A stretch of DNA of 64,000 nucleotides from Streptomyces echinoruber. Its GTDB lineage: Bacteria; Actinomycetota; Actinomycetes; Streptomycetales; Streptomycetaceae. The stretch is taken from NCBI RefSeq assembly GCF_014651135.1, contig NZ_BMWH01000015.1:1-64000 (forward strand), in the 5' to 3' direction. Below are positions 51,201-58,687 of this stretch, piece by piece. Under the pieces are notes generated by a model that was given only the letters and a program-made list of their open reading frames with translations, did no database searches and was not told the origin of the DNA. Position numbers and translations under genes: made by a program. Within the stretch, counting starts at the first letter, position 1, and each line of letters opens with the position of its first letter.

Positions 51201-51369
51201 CCAGCACCGCCGCCACGTCGTCCGCGTCCCGCGGCGCCACCACCCCCAGCGGCACCCGCCGGTAGTTGGAGGCGTCCATGGTGACCAGCGCCCGCGCGGT
51301 GACACCGAAGTCCACGTCACCGCGGACGGTCGCGCGCAGATCGGCTTCGAGGGCCCGGAGATCCGTCAT
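48211..51369 (-). CDS. FAD- and Fe-S-containing dehydrogenase (D-2-hydroxyglutarate DH/YdiJ-like)
   Basis: 1052 residues from ATG 51369. FAD-binding PCMH domain at about 40-265 (ARGGGTSIAGNATGDGVVLD), FAD-oxidase C domain to about 520 (YGHFGDGCVHVRID), Fe-S part with CLACKGCRSDCPVG near 575, and C-terminal CCG-type motifs (CCGLAGNFGFE). The architecture equals YdiJ-like D-2-hydroxyacid dehydrogenases, including D-2-hydroxyglutarate dehydrogenases. A 4 x 14-residue Gly/Arg-rich repeat lies in the linker at about 687-743, and the C-terminus has Glu and Asp-Gly-Pro repeats. Divergent from serC. Confidence 0.85.
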   Translation of the reverse strand: MTDLRALEADLRATVRGDVDFGVTARALVTMDASNYRRVPLGVVAPRDADDVAAVLEVCRGHGVPVVARGGGTSIAGNATGDGVVLDFTRHMNRLLALDPAARTAVVQPGLVLDRLQEAAAPHGLRFGPDPSTHGRCTLGGMIGNNSCGSHSVAWGTTADSVRELSVVTARGRRLTLGREWAGAPEGLRALVEGELARLRTGFPHLPRRISGYALDALLPERGADVARSFCGSEGTLGVLTEAVVRLVETPPARVLAVLGYADESAAAEAAAGLPAHRPLTVEGMAADLVPPGTAGLPRGGAWLFVEMGGETRAQARARADAVVRAADVVDAVVVTDPAGQRALWRIREDASGTATRMPDGSEAWPGWEDCAVPPARLGAYLREFRALLAAHGLRGTPYGHFGDGCVHVRIDFDLLSTRGVARFRRFSEELADLVVAHGGSLSGEHGDGQARAELLPKMYGAETVTLFERAKAVWDPDDLLNPGRLVRPAPLDADLRFAVLPHRPAGVAFGYRADGGDFSAAVRRCVGVAKCRTTAVSGPEVMCPSFRVTGEERHSTRGRARLLHEMLAGEVVTDGWRSAEVREALDLCLACKGCRSDCPVGVDMATYKAEFLHQHYRGRRRPAAHHSMGRLPEWLRAVAATRTAPVVNALASVRPVASAAKWLGGIAPERDLPRLAAEPFSRWWRRSGGAGRGNGEAGRGSGGAGRGNGEAGRGSGGAGRGDEGAVRGSGEAAHGNGEAGRGSGPLVVLWPDTFTEHFSPSVGRAAVRVLRAAGLRVALPPTLRLRPAPIGDGRSRTLGPPAVLRGRGRVCCGLTYVSTGQLDRARTVLRRTLDLMEPVLAAAVPVVVLEPSCAAALRTDLPELLPGDPRARRLADRVLTFAEALERHAPGWRPPRLDRPVAGQTHCHQHAVLGDAPDRRLRTAAGLTGDLSGGCCGLAGNFGFEPGHFAVSRACAEEQLLPAVRSAPDGTVILADGFSCRTQLEQLAGVRGRHLAEVLAEGLEEELEEELEDGPRDGPRDGPQDGFPSPRRGFLTAVQGGEDPSPPRTTT
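49140..49312. repeat. 42-bp coding minisatellite in the dehydrogenase
   Basis: Four 42-bp units encode the 14-residue pattern GGAGRGNGEAGRGS with variants between the Fe-S region and the C-terminal domain. Units are multiples of three, so the frame is safe. Confidence 0.85.
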
Positions 51370-51616
51370 ACGTCCAGGATGCACCCGACCACTGACAGTG
51401 ACGACCGCCGGAGGCCGGCGACGGCCTCCGGAGGGCAGCGACGCCTGCCGTCGGTCAGTGACGTCTGCCGGCGGCCGGCGACGCCTGCCGACGGTCACCG
51501 GCGGTGGCGTCCCCCGCGGCGACCGCCGTCCACCCGGGTGTCTCACCCGACGGCGGGTGTCTCACCCGACGGACTGCGTTTCGCCCGGATTTCCCGTACC
51601 GGCTACGCTCCCGTGC
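51370..51616. promoter_or_regulatory. serC/dehydrogenase divergent control region
   Basis: 247 bases. It contains degenerate GACG(C/T)CTGCCG repeats (about 51400-51500) and two exact copies of a 19-bp unit (51535-51553, 51554-51572), each with a CGGGTG-TCT-CACCCG hairpin. TACGCT at 51604-51609 lies seven bases before the serC GTG, so serC may be leaderless. Confidence 0.55.
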
Positions 51617-52735
51617 GTGGCCGACATCCAGATTCCCGCTGACATCAAGCCCGCCGACGGACGCTTCGGCTCGGGTCCCTCCAAGGTGCGGACGGAGGCG
51701 CTGCAGGCGCTGGCCGCCACCGGTACCTCCCTCATGGGCACCTCGCACCGCCAGGCCCCGGTCAAGAACCTCGTCGGCAAGGTCCGCGAGGGCATCGCCC
51801 AGCTCTTCTCCCTGCCCGACGGGTACGAGGTGATCCTCGGCAACGGCGGCTCCACCGCCTTCTGGGACATCGCCACCCACGGCCTGATCGAGAACAAGTC
51901 GCAGCACCTCAGCTTCGGCGAGTTCTCCTCCAAGTTCGCCAAGGCCGCCACACTCGCCCCCTGGCTGGCCGAGCCCACCGTGATCTCCGCCGACCCGGGC
52001 AGCCACCCGGAGCCGCGGGCGGAGGAGGGCGTCGACGTCTACGCCTTCACCCACAACGAGACCTCCACCGGCGTGGCCATGCCCATCAGGCGGGTGACCG
52101 GTGCCGACGAGGGCGCGCTCGTCCTGGTCGACGCCACCTCCGGCGCGGGCGGCCTGCCGGTCGACATCGCCGAGACGGACGTCTACTACTTCGCGCCGCA
52201 GAAGTCCTTCGCCGCCGACGGCGGCCTGTGGATCGGCATCTTCTCCCCGGCCGCGATCGAGCGCGCCGAGCGCGTGCACGCCTCCGGCCGCCACGTCCCG
52301 GAGTTCTTCTCCCTGCCGACGGCGATCGACAACTCGCGCAAGAACCAGACGTACAACACCCCGGCCCTGGCCACCCTGTTCCTGCTCAACGAGCAGCTCG
52401 AGTGGCTCAACGGCCAGGGTGGCCTGGACTGGGCCACGGCCCGCACCAAGGACTCCTCCAGCCGTCTGTACGCCTGGGCGGAGGAGGCCAAGTACGCCAC
52501 CCCGTTCGTCGCCGACCCCGCCAAGCGCTCCCAGGTCGTGGGCACCATCGACTTCACCGACGAGGTCGACGCCGCCGCCGTCGCCAAGGTGCTGCGCGCC
52601 AACGGCATCGTCGACACCGAGCCGTACCGCAAGCTCGGCCGCAACCAGCTGCGCATCGCGATGTTCCCGGCGGTGGACCCGGCGGACGTCGAGGCGCTGA
52701 CGAAGTGCGTCGACTACGTCATCGAACGACTCTGA
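51617..52735 (+). CDS. serC: Phosphoserine aminotransferase
   Basis: 372 residues; GTG 51617 gives MADIQIPADIKPADGRFGSG, the expected start. Conserved parts: GNGGSTAFWDIATHGLI, VDATSGAGGLPVDI, YYFAPQKSFAADGG with the PLP Lys near 198, and the C-terminal LRIAMFPAVDP. It converts 3-phosphohydroxypyruvate plus glutamate to phosphoserine and 2-oxoglutarate. No SD is present (possible leaderless mRNA). A repeat tract and a strong terminator follow. Confidence 0.95.
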   Translation: MADIQIPADIKPADGRFGSGPSKVRTEALQALAATGTSLMGTSHRQAPVKNLVGKVREGIAQLFSLPDGYEVILGNGGSTAFWDIATHGLIENKSQHLSFGEFSSKFAKAATLAPWLAEPTVISADPGSHPEPRAEEGVDVYAFTHNETSTGVAMPIRRVTGADEGALVLVDATSGAGGLPVDIAETDVYYFAPQKSFAADGGLWIGIFSPAAIERAERVHASGRHVPEFFSLPTAIDNSRKNQTYNTPALATLFLLNEQLEWLNGQGGLDWATARTKDSSSRLYAWAEEAKYATPFVADPAKRSQVVGTIDFTDEVDAAAVAKVLRANGIVDTEPYRKLGRNQLRIAMFPAVDPADVEALTKCVDYVIERL

Positions 52736-52786
52736 CCGCGGCGGTACGCCGACGAGGCCGACGGAGTCGAAGTCGGCGCGGACGCG

Positions 52787-52842
52787 CGTCCGCGAGTCCG
52801 TGAGTCGGCGAGTCCGCGAGTCCGCGAGTCCGCGAGTCCGCG
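52787..52842. repeat. 9-bp repeats after serC
   Basis: About six units of GCGAGTCC(G) lie between the serC stop and the terminator stem. They are transcribed with serC but not translated. Confidence 0.85.
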
Positions 52843-52875
52843 AAGGGCGCCCGGCAGGCGGCCGGGCGCCCTTCG
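52841..52875 (+). terminator. serC terminator
   Basis: Perfect 15-bp arms CGAAGGGCGCCCGGC and GCCGGGCGCCCTTCG with a five-base loop, about 105 bases after the serC stop. One of the strongest hairpins in the window. Confidence 0.85.
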
Positions 52876-52943
52876 GGTGCGCGGACCACACCGGTGGTGC
52901 GGCAACGGGTGACAAACCGGCCCGGCGGTGCCTCCATGGACCC

Positions 52944-53348
52944 ATGAGTTCTCAGACCGCCGCGAGCCCGGAGTTGGCTCGCTTCGTCAGGCAGTACACC
53001 GTCTTGCTCACGACGTACAAGAGGGACGGCACGGGTGTGGGCACACCGGTGAACATCGCGGTCGACGGCGACCGCGCGTACTTCCGCACGCCGGGCGGGA
53101 CTTGGAAGGTCAAGCGGATCCGCAACAACCCGGAGGTGGAGCTGGCCCCGTCCACCTTCCGCGGCCGGCCCACCGGCCCGGCGGTCCGCGCCCGGGCGCG
53201 GCTGCTGGAGCCGGGCGGCGCCGAGGACCGGCACGCGGCGCGGCTGCTGCGGCGCAAGTACCCGTTCGTGCAGGGCGTGTTGGTGCCGCTCGCGCACAAG
53301 CTGATGCGGACGCGGACGCTGCACTACGAGCTGCGGATCGCGCGGTAG
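52944..53348 (+). CDS. PPOX-class F420-dependent oxidoreductase
   Basis: 134 residues from ATG 52944 (MSSQTAASPELARF). The split-barrel FMN/F420-binding pattern is seen: YTVLLTTYKRDGTGVGTPVN, GDRAYFRTPGGTWKVKRIRN, NPEVELAPSTFRGRP. This actinobacterial family reduces small molecules with F420H2; the substrate is unknown. The gene after it is convergent, with a 21-bp repeat between them. Confidence 0.85.
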   Translation: MSSQTAASPELARFVRQYTVLLTTYKRDGTGVGTPVNIAVDGDRAYFRTPGGTWKVKRIRNNPEVELAPSTFRGRPTGPAVRARARLLEPGGAEDRHAARLLRRKYPFVQGVLVPLAHKLMRTRTLHYELRIAR

Positions 53349-53411
53349 GCGGTGGCGAGCCGGACCGCACGGCGGACGGGGCGGCGCGGCCCGCCCGTAC
53401 GACGCGACGGT

Positions 53412-53495
53412 GTGCCCGCACGACAGGGCCGCATGCCCGCACGACAGGGCCGCATGCCCGCACGGCAGAGCGGCATGCCCGCACGGCAGAGCGGT
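53412..53495. repeat. Four 21-bp tandem units
   Basis: Units of ATGCCCGCACGACAGGGCCG and one more base (variants ...GGCAGAGCGG) run at 53412, 53433, 53454 and 53475. The first two and last two units form matched pairs, implying two-step duplication. It lies between convergent genes. Confidence 0.9.
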
Positions 53496-53527
53496 GCGCT
53501 CGTCTCCGCCCCGGCGCCGCGTCCGTC

Positions 53528-54523
53528 TCAGCTTCGGCGTCGCAGCCGCCGCAGCCCGAGGAGGGCCACCGCCGCCACCGCCAGGACGACGGCGCCGACC
53601 TTGACGCCGTCCCCGGTGCCGTCGCCGCCGCTCGGGGACGCCGGGTCCTTGGCGGCGGAGGCACCCGGGCCGCCGTCTCCGCCGCCCGGCGCGTCCTCGG
53701 CGATCACCCGGCTCTGGGCGCCCTCGCTGCCGTAGAGGAGTTTCGCGCCGTCGGCGCTGTAGGTCACCGACTCGCCCTGCCCCTGCAGCGGCACGTCCAG
53801 CCGGCCCACGCGCTTGAGGGTGCCGTCGTCGAAGGCGTAGAGGATGCCGCCGAAGTAGCCGCGGACGGCGAGGCGCCTGCCGTCCGGGGAGAACGCCGCG
53901 TCCGTGGCCCACAGGTCGACCGGGGCCACGGGGCGGAAGACGTTGGTGCCGGAGGGGGACAGGGTGGCCGGGCCCTCGTAGAGGTGGCCGCCGTCCTCCT
54001 TCTTGTCGATGAGGTACACCCGCCCGGTCCTGGGGTGGACGAGCAGGGACTCGGCGTCGCGCGGCCCGTCGGCGTACTTCACGACGTACTGCGTGGCCCG
54101 CACCGTCTGGTCCTTCAGCACCTTCGGCTCGGGCAGCCGGTAGATCCACACGTACGGCCACTTGCCGCCGAGGTTGTCGCCGATGTCGCCGACGTAGATC
54201 TGGTTGCCGGGGCCGATGGAGATCGCCTCCACGTCGCGCGGCCGGCCGATGCCGGTGAGGGTGATCCGGGCGACGGTGTTCCCGGTGCGGCCGTCGACGG
54301 CGTAGAGGTAGGGGCCGTCGTCGCTGTCGTTGTGGGTCCAGTAGATCCCGGGGTGCAGGCGGGAGGCGGCCAGGCCGCTGGACTCGGTGATGCGCGGGTC
54401 CTTGATCGTGAAGCCGTCGTCGCCGGCGGCGGCCGAGGCGGGGGCGGTGGGGACGCCCGCGAGCAGGACCGCGGCGAGGAGGGCGAACGAACGGACGACG
54501 GGTCGCACGGAGGGACGGCGCAT
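53528..54523 (-). CDS. Membrane-anchored surface protein, beta-propeller-like
   Basis: 331 residues; ATG 54523 (MRRPSVRPVV). Signal peptide (LLAAVLLAGVPTAPASA) and a body with repeated strands of propeller type (YLYAVDGRTGNTVARITLTG, IYVGDIGDNLGG, VYLIDKKEDGGHLYEG, AAFSPDGRRLAVRGYFGG). A Gly/Pro linker and a final hydrophobic segment (VGAVVLAVAAVALLGL) with RRLRRRS anchor it. LPXTG is absent. Function unknown. Confidence 0.8.
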   Translation of the reverse strand: MRRPSVRPVVRSFALLAAVLLAGVPTAPASAAAGDDGFTIKDPRITESSGLAASRLHPGIYWTHNDSDDGPYLYAVDGRTGNTVARITLTGIGRPRDVEAISIGPGNQIYVGDIGDNLGGKWPYVWIYRLPEPKVLKDQTVRATQYVVKYADGPRDAESLLVHPRTGRVYLIDKKEDGGHLYEGPATLSPSGTNVFRPVAPVDLWATDAAFSPDGRRLAVRGYFGGILYAFDDGTLKRVGRLDVPLQGQGESVTYSADGAKLLYGSEGAQSRVIAEDAPGGGDGGPGASAAKDPASPSGGDGTGDGVKVGAVVLAVAAVALLGLRRLRRRS

Positions 54524-54611
54524 GCCCCAAGCCTGCCATCCCGGACCGCCGTTCACCGGCCGTGGCGGGCCTCACACCCCGCGCGGCCCCGTGATCGCCG
54601 ATGATGAGCGG

Positions 54612-55286
54612 ATGCTCAGGATCATGCCCGTGGGCGATTCCATGACGATCGGCAGCACCGGCCGGCACACGTGGCGGTACCGGTTGTGGCAGCACCTGCG
54701 CGCCACCCACGACGGTCCGTTCACGCTCGTCGGCCCGCGCGAGACGCTGTACGACCCGACGGCGGACGCGGCGACGTCGTACGCCTACGCCGACCCCGAC
54801 TTCCCGCGCGCCCACCTGGCCGGCTGGGGCGAGGGCTGGCTGCACCTGGCCCCGCTGGTCGGCGACGCGGTCCGCGCGCACCGCGCCGGCCTGCTGCTGG
54901 TCTCCCTCGGCCTGATCGACCTGGGCTTCTACACGGACGCGGACCAGACGCAGGAGAACGTGCGGGCGTTCGTGGCCGCCGCCCGGTCCGCCAACCCGGA
55001 CGTGCGGATGGTGCTGCTGCCGGTGATCCCCAACATACGGGCCGAGGCGGACGAGTCGTTCGCGGCACAGGTGGCGCGCTTCAACGAGCTGTTCGCCAAG
55101 ACCCTCGCGGAACTGGACACCCCGCGCTCCCCGCTGGTCCTGGCCGCCGTCCCGCCGGAGTACGACATCCACACCGACACCTACGACGGCACCCACCCGA
55201 ACGCGAGCGGCGAGCACCGCATCGCGGGCGCGTTCGCCGCGGCGCTGCACGAGACGTGGGGGCTGGGCGGGCCGTACGTCGGCTGA
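54612..55286 (+). CDS. SGNH/GDSL-family hydrolase
   Basis: 224 residues from ATG 54612. Block I GDSMTIGS gives the nucleophile Ser near residue 10; DGTHPN near 195 carries the Asp-x-x-His pair. LVSLGLIDLGF is a variant of block III, with Leu-Ile replacing the usual G-x-N-D. No signal peptide is seen, so it is probably intracellular or uses non-classical export. It is an esterase/lipase type of unknown substrate. Confidence 0.85.
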   Translation: MLRIMPVGDSMTIGSTGRHTWRYRLWQHLRATHDGPFTLVGPRETLYDPTADAATSYAYADPDFPRAHLAGWGEGWLHLAPLVGDAVRAHRAGLLLVSLGLIDLGFYTDADQTQENVRAFVAAARSANPDVRMVLLPVIPNIRAEADESFAAQVARFNELFAKTLAELDTPRSPLVLAAVPPEYDIHTDTYDGTHPNASGEHRIAGAFAAALHETWGLGGPYVG

Positions 55287-55372
55287 CGGACCGTCAGTTG
55301 CCGTGTTTCTGTGGGTCCGTGGACCGACACGGCGCCCCGCAGACACGGCAACACGGGAACACGGCGACACGG

Positions 55373-55410
55373 GAAGACCCCGCCTCCGGTGTCACGGAGG
55401 CGGGGTCTTC
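55373..55410 (-). terminator. Perfect hairpin terminator of the tRNA-like gene
   Basis: GAAGACCCCGCCTCCG and CGGAGGCGGGGTCTTC pair over 16 bp with a six-base loop. On the minus strand it starts two bases after the CCA of the tRNA-like RNA. It can also stop plus-strand transcription from the SGNH gene. Confidence 0.8.
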
Positions 55411-55412
55411 GG

Positions 55413-55487
55413 TGGAGCGCCGGGCAGGCCTTGCACCTGCATCTCCCCGCAGGAAGCGGGGCGTCTTTCCTTGGACCACCAACGCGC
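55413..55487 (-). tRNA. tRNA-Gly(UCC)-like RNA with GUGC T-loop
   Basis: 75 bases ending TCCA. Anticodon arm CCCCG-CTTCCTG-CGGGG has U33 and anticodon UCC (Gly). T-arm GCAGG-TGCAAGG-CCTGC is perfectly paired, but the loop begins U-G-C, so the usual G-T-psi-C is G-U-G-C, the change seen in staphylococcal cell-wall tRNA-Gly. D-arm GTC-CAAGGAAA-GAC is short. The acceptor (GCGCGTT with CCGGCGC) pairs at only four of seven positions, a weakness of this call. A promoter and a terminator of its own support a real RNA gene. Confidence 0.55.
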
Positions 55488-55524
55488 GACATTCCGCCGG
55501 GAGTTCGGCGGCGTGCACAAGATC

Positions 55525-55553
55525 AGTGTAGCCCAGGCGGACGCCGCTGTCAT
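55525..55553 (-). promoter_or_regulatory. Promoter of the tRNA-like gene
   Basis: On the minus strand ATGACA (55553-55548), 17 bases and TACACT (55530-55525) form a good housekeeping promoter, with a start near 55518, about 30 bases before the RNA's 5' end. Confidence 0.6.
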
Positions 55554-55645
55554 GCCGGCGCCGAACGGGGTGCGTTCGGGCCAACTCCGGGCCCGAAGTC
55601 GGTCCGGGGTGGGCCCGGAGTGGACCCGGAGTGGCCCCACCCGCC

Positions 55646-56635
55646 TCACTGCCGCAGCGCCCCGGCCGCCGTCGCCGCCACCGCGTCGGCCACCGCGGCC
55701 AGGGCGGGCGAGTCGAGCTTCCACTGCTGCCAGTAGAGGGGAACGTCAACAGCACAGTCAGCACAGTCGGCGCAATCGGCACAATCGGCGCAGTCGGCGC
55801 GGTCGATACCGTCGGCACCACCAGTACCGCCCATGCGATCGGCACCGTCGGGAACGAGGCGGACCAGGCGGCCGGAGGCGAGGAGCGGCTCGGCGTGGAC
55901 CTCGGGGACCAGGCCCCAGCCGAGGCCGGCGGCGACGCACTCGACGAAGCCCTCCGAGGTGGGCACGTAGTGGCGTACGGCGCTCGCGCCGCCGCGGCCC
56001 GGGCACAGCCGGCGGACGTAGCCGTCCTGCAGGTCGTCGCGCCGGTCGAAGACCACCACGGGGGCCGTGGCCAGGGTCTCCCGCAGCGGGCCGCGCAGGT
56101 GGGCGGCGGCGAAGCCGGGGTGGGCGACGGGCACGTAGCGCATCCGGCCCAGGGCGCGCACCGAGCAGCCCGTCACCGGGTCGGAGGAGGAGGTCACCGC
56201 GGCCATCACCCGGCCTTCGCGCAGCAGCGCCGCGGTGTGGTCCTGGTCCTCCCGGTGCAGTTCGAAGCAGAGTCCGAGGTCCCGCGGCACCGCCGTCAGG
56301 GCGTCCAGGAACCAGGTGGCCAGCGAGTCGGAGTTCACCGCGACGGACACCCGGGTCGCCTCTCCGGTGCCGCTCATGCCCAGTTCGGCGCGGGCGTCGC
56401 GCTCCAGCCGGGCCAGTTGCCGGGCGAACCGCACGACGACCTCGCCGGACTCGGTGAGCCGTACCGGCTTGGTGCGCAGCAGCAGTACCCGGCCCGTGCG
56501 CTGCTCCAGCGCCTTGACCCGCTGGCTGACCGCCGAGGGCGTCACGTGCAGCGCGGCGGCCGCCGCGTCGAACGTGCCCTCGTCCACCACCGCGAGCAGC
56601 GTGCGCACCTGGTCGAGGGGAAGGTCCGTCACCAT
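55646..56635 (-). CDS. ArgP/LysG-type LysR regulator with Asp-Cys repeats
   Basis: 329 residues: LysR HTH at 1-62 (LLAVVDEGTFDAAAAALHVT, SAVSQRVKALEQRTG) and a substrate domain. ArgP/IciA-type features and the divergent LysE gene imply control of basic amino-acid export. Residues about 277-298 contain five Ala-Asp-Cys triplets in tandem, inserted in a region normally variable. The insertion adds five Cys and may bind metal or be neutral. Confidence 0.85.
   Translation of the reverse strand: MVTDLPLDQVRTLLAVVDEGTFDAAAAALHVTPSAVSQRVKALEQRTGRVLLLRTKPVRLTESGEVVVRFARQLARLERDARAELGMSGTGEATRVSVAVNSDSLATWFLDALTAVPRDLGLCFELHREDQDHTAALLREGRVMAAVTSSSDPVTGCSVRALGRMRYVPVAHPGFAAAHLRGPLRETLATAPVVVFDRRDDLQDGYVRRLCPGRGGASAVRHYVPTSEGFVECVAAGLGWGLVPEVHAEPLLASGRLVRLVPDGADRMGGTGGADGIDRADCADCADCADCADCAVDVPLYWQQWKLDSPALAAVADAVAATAAGALRQ
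55742..55806. repeat. 9-bp coding microsatellite in the LysR gene
   Basis: Seven units of the type CAGTCGGCG / CAATCGGCA encode the Ala-Asp-Cys run. It lies about 30 codons before the 3' end of the gene. Confidence 0.85.
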
Positions 56636-56737
56636 CCCCCCATCATGCCCACCCCCACCCGTCGCCTTAAGCGGAACTGAAGCTCCCTAAGAATCATTAG
56701 CTGTACGCCGGACTGCGGCCCACCTAGCGTCGGAGCC

Positions 56738-57352
56738 ATGTCCTCCCCCGCACTCGCCGCCGCGGCCGCCGGCTTCGGCACCGGTCTGTCCCTCATCGTC
56801 GCCATCGGCGCCCAGAACGCCTTCGTCCTGCGCCAGGGCATCCGCCGCGACGCGGTCCTCGCCGTGGTCGGCATCTGCGCCCTGTCCGACACCGTGCTCA
56901 TCGCCCTCGGCGTCGGCGGGGTCGGCGCCCTGGTCGTGGCGTGGCCGGGCGCCCTGACGGCGGTGGGCTGGATCGGCGGCGCGTTCCTGATCTGCTACGG
57001 CGTGCTGGCCGCCCGCAGGGTGCTGCGGCCGGGGTCGCTGCGCGCGGAGGGGGAGGCGGCCGGTTCCCGGCGCCGGGCGGTGCTGACCTGCCTGGCGCTG
57101 ACGTGGCTCAACCCGCACGTCTACCTCGACACCGTCTTCCTGCTCGGCTCGGTCGCCGCCGGCCACGGCCCGCAGCGCTGGACCTTCGGTGGGGGCGCGG
57201 CGCTGGCCAGCCTGTGCTGGTTCACCGCCCTCGGCTTCGGCGCCCGCCTGCTCGGCCGCTTCCTGGCCGCGCCGGCGGCCTGGCGCGTCCTGGACGCCCT
57301 GGTGGCCGCCACCATGATCACCCTGGGTGTCACCCTGCTGACCCGGTCGTGA
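56738..57352 (+). CDS. LysE/ArgO-family amino-acid exporter
   Basis: 204 residues with about six membrane spans. The family signature IVAIGAQNAFVLRQGIRRD near the N-terminus and LALTWLNPHVYLDTVFLLGS in the middle are clear. It exports Lys/Arg when their levels are high, usually induced by the divergent LysG/ArgP regulator. TAGCGT ends seven bases before the ATG, so the mRNA may be leaderless. Confidence 0.95.
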   Translation: MSSPALAAAAAGFGTGLSLIVAIGAQNAFVLRQGIRRDAVLAVVGICALSDTVLIALGVGGVGALVVAWPGALTAVGWIGGAFLICYGVLAARRVLRPGSLRAEGEAAGSRRRAVLTCLALTWLNPHVYLDTVFLLGSVAAGHGPQRWTFGGGAALASLCWFTALGFGARLLGRFLAAPAAWRVLDALVAATMITLGVTLLTRS

Positions 57353-57434
57353 CGCGGGCCGTCACCGGATCCCGGACGCGGACACCCGGGCGGCCCTTGC
57401 CTAGAGCGCACTCCACCTCGTTGGCTAGGTCGTC

Positions 57435-58430
57435 ATGGAGTACACGCAGCTCGGACGCACGGGACTCAAGGTCAGCCGACTGGTGCTCGGCACCATGAAC
57501 TTCGGTCCGCAGACCGACGAGGCGGACAGTCACGCGATCATGGACGCGGCACTGGACGCGGGCATCAACTTCTTCGACACCGCGAACGTCTACGGCTGGG
57601 GCGAGAACAAGGGCCGCACGGAGACGATCATCGGCAACTGGTTCGCCCAGGGCGGCGGGCGGCGCGACAAGACCGTCATCGCCACCAAGGTCTACGGCAA
57701 CATGGGCCCGGACGGCGTGCCCGCGTGGCCGAACCAGGACAAACTGTCGGCTCTCAACATCCGCCGGGCGGTGGACGCGAGCCTGAAGCGGCTGCAGACC
57801 GACCACATCGACCTCTACCAGTTCCACCACATCGACCGCAGCACCCCGTTCGAGGAGATCTGGCAGGCGATCGACGTCCTGGTCCAGCAGGGCAAGATCC
57901 TCTACGTCGGCTCCTCCAACTTCCCCGGCTACAAGATCGCCCAGGCCAACGAGCTGGCCGCGCGCCGCGGCGGCACCATCGGGCTGGTCAGCGAGCAGTG
58001 CCTGTACAACCTGGTCGAGCGGCGCGCCGAGATGGAGGTCATCCCGGCCGCGCAGGACTACGGCCTGGGCGTCATCCCCTGGTCGCCGCTGCACGGCGGG
58101 CTGCTCGGCGGGGTGCTGAAGAAGGAGGTGGAGGGCAGCCGCCGCACCTCCGGGCGGGCAGCCGACGCGCTGGCCGACCCCGGCTTCCGCGCGAAGATCC
58201 AGGCCTACGAGGACCTGGTCGACAAGCACGGCCTGCAGCCCGGCGAGGTTGCGCTGGCCTGGCTGCTGACCCGGCCCGGCGTGACCGGCCCGATCGTCGG
58301 CCCGCGCACCGCCGAGCAGCTCGACTCCGCGCTGCGCGCGGCGGAACTCACGCTGCCGGAGGAGCTGCTGACCGGCCTGGAGGAGATCTTCCCGGGCCCG
58401 GGGCCGTCCCCGGAGGCCTTCGCCTGGTAG
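57435..58430 (+). CDS. Aldo/keto reductase
   Basis: 331 residues. AKR catalytic tetrad positions are visible: Asp in FFDTANVYG, Tyr in the same motif, Lys in VIATKVYG and His in YQFHHID. The C-terminal NADPH-binding VTGPIVGPRTAEQLDS is typical of the YhdN/Kv-beta-like group. The substrate is unknown. Downstream is a 14-bp repeat. Confidence 0.95.
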   Translation: MEYTQLGRTGLKVSRLVLGTMNFGPQTDEADSHAIMDAALDAGINFFDTANVYGWGENKGRTETIIGNWFAQGGGRRDKTVIATKVYGNMGPDGVPAWPNQDKLSALNIRRAVDASLKRLQTDHIDLYQFHHIDRSTPFEEIWQAIDVLVQQGKILYVGSSNFPGYKIAQANELAARRGGTIGLVSEQCLYNLVERRAEMEVIPAAQDYGLGVIPWSPLHGGLLGGVLKKEVEGSRRTSGRAADALADPGFRAKIQAYEDLVDKHGLQPGEVALAWLLTRPGVTGPIVGPRTAEQLDSALRAAELTLPEELLTGLEEIFPGPGPSPEAFAW

Positions 58431-58443
58431 GACGGCGGCCGCC

Positions 58444-58517
58444 GACCGGTGGCCGATGACCGGTGGCCGATGACCGGTGGCCGATGACCGGTGGTCGATG
58501 ACCGGTGACCGGTGATC
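58444..58517. repeat. 14-bp tandem repeat after the aldo/keto reductase
   Basis: Five units of GACCGGTGGCCGAT (the last two degenerate) begin 14 bases after the TAG stop. The unit resembles, by chance or origin, the 20-bp unit at 4240 (GACCGGTGACGG). Confidence 0.9.
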
Positions 58518-58587
58518 GGGGCGACGGCGGTGCCCGGCCCGCAGCCCGCGGGCCGGGGACCAGGGGCCGGGGGCCGCAGGCCGGGGC

Positions 58588-58677
58588 CTACTTCCGGACC
58601 GCCGCCGCCACGATCACCACGACGAACATCAGCACCAGCACACCGGCCATGATCCGGTTACGGGTCTTCGGGTCCAC
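58588..58677 (-). CDS. 29-residue single-span membrane peptide
   Basis: GTG 58677 starts VDPKTRNRIMAGVLVLMFVV followed by VIVAAAVRK and stop. It has a positive N-terminus and one hydrophobic helix, with codon third positions almost all G/C. It ends ten bases before thpR's stop-side end; both are on the minus strand, so it may be co-transcribed after thpR. Similar short peptides occur in Streptomyces genomes, as I recall. The SD is weak. Confidence 0.55.
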   Translation of the reverse strand: MDPKTRNRIMAGVLVLMFVVVIVAAAVRK

Positions 58678-58687
58678 GGCACCGAGC

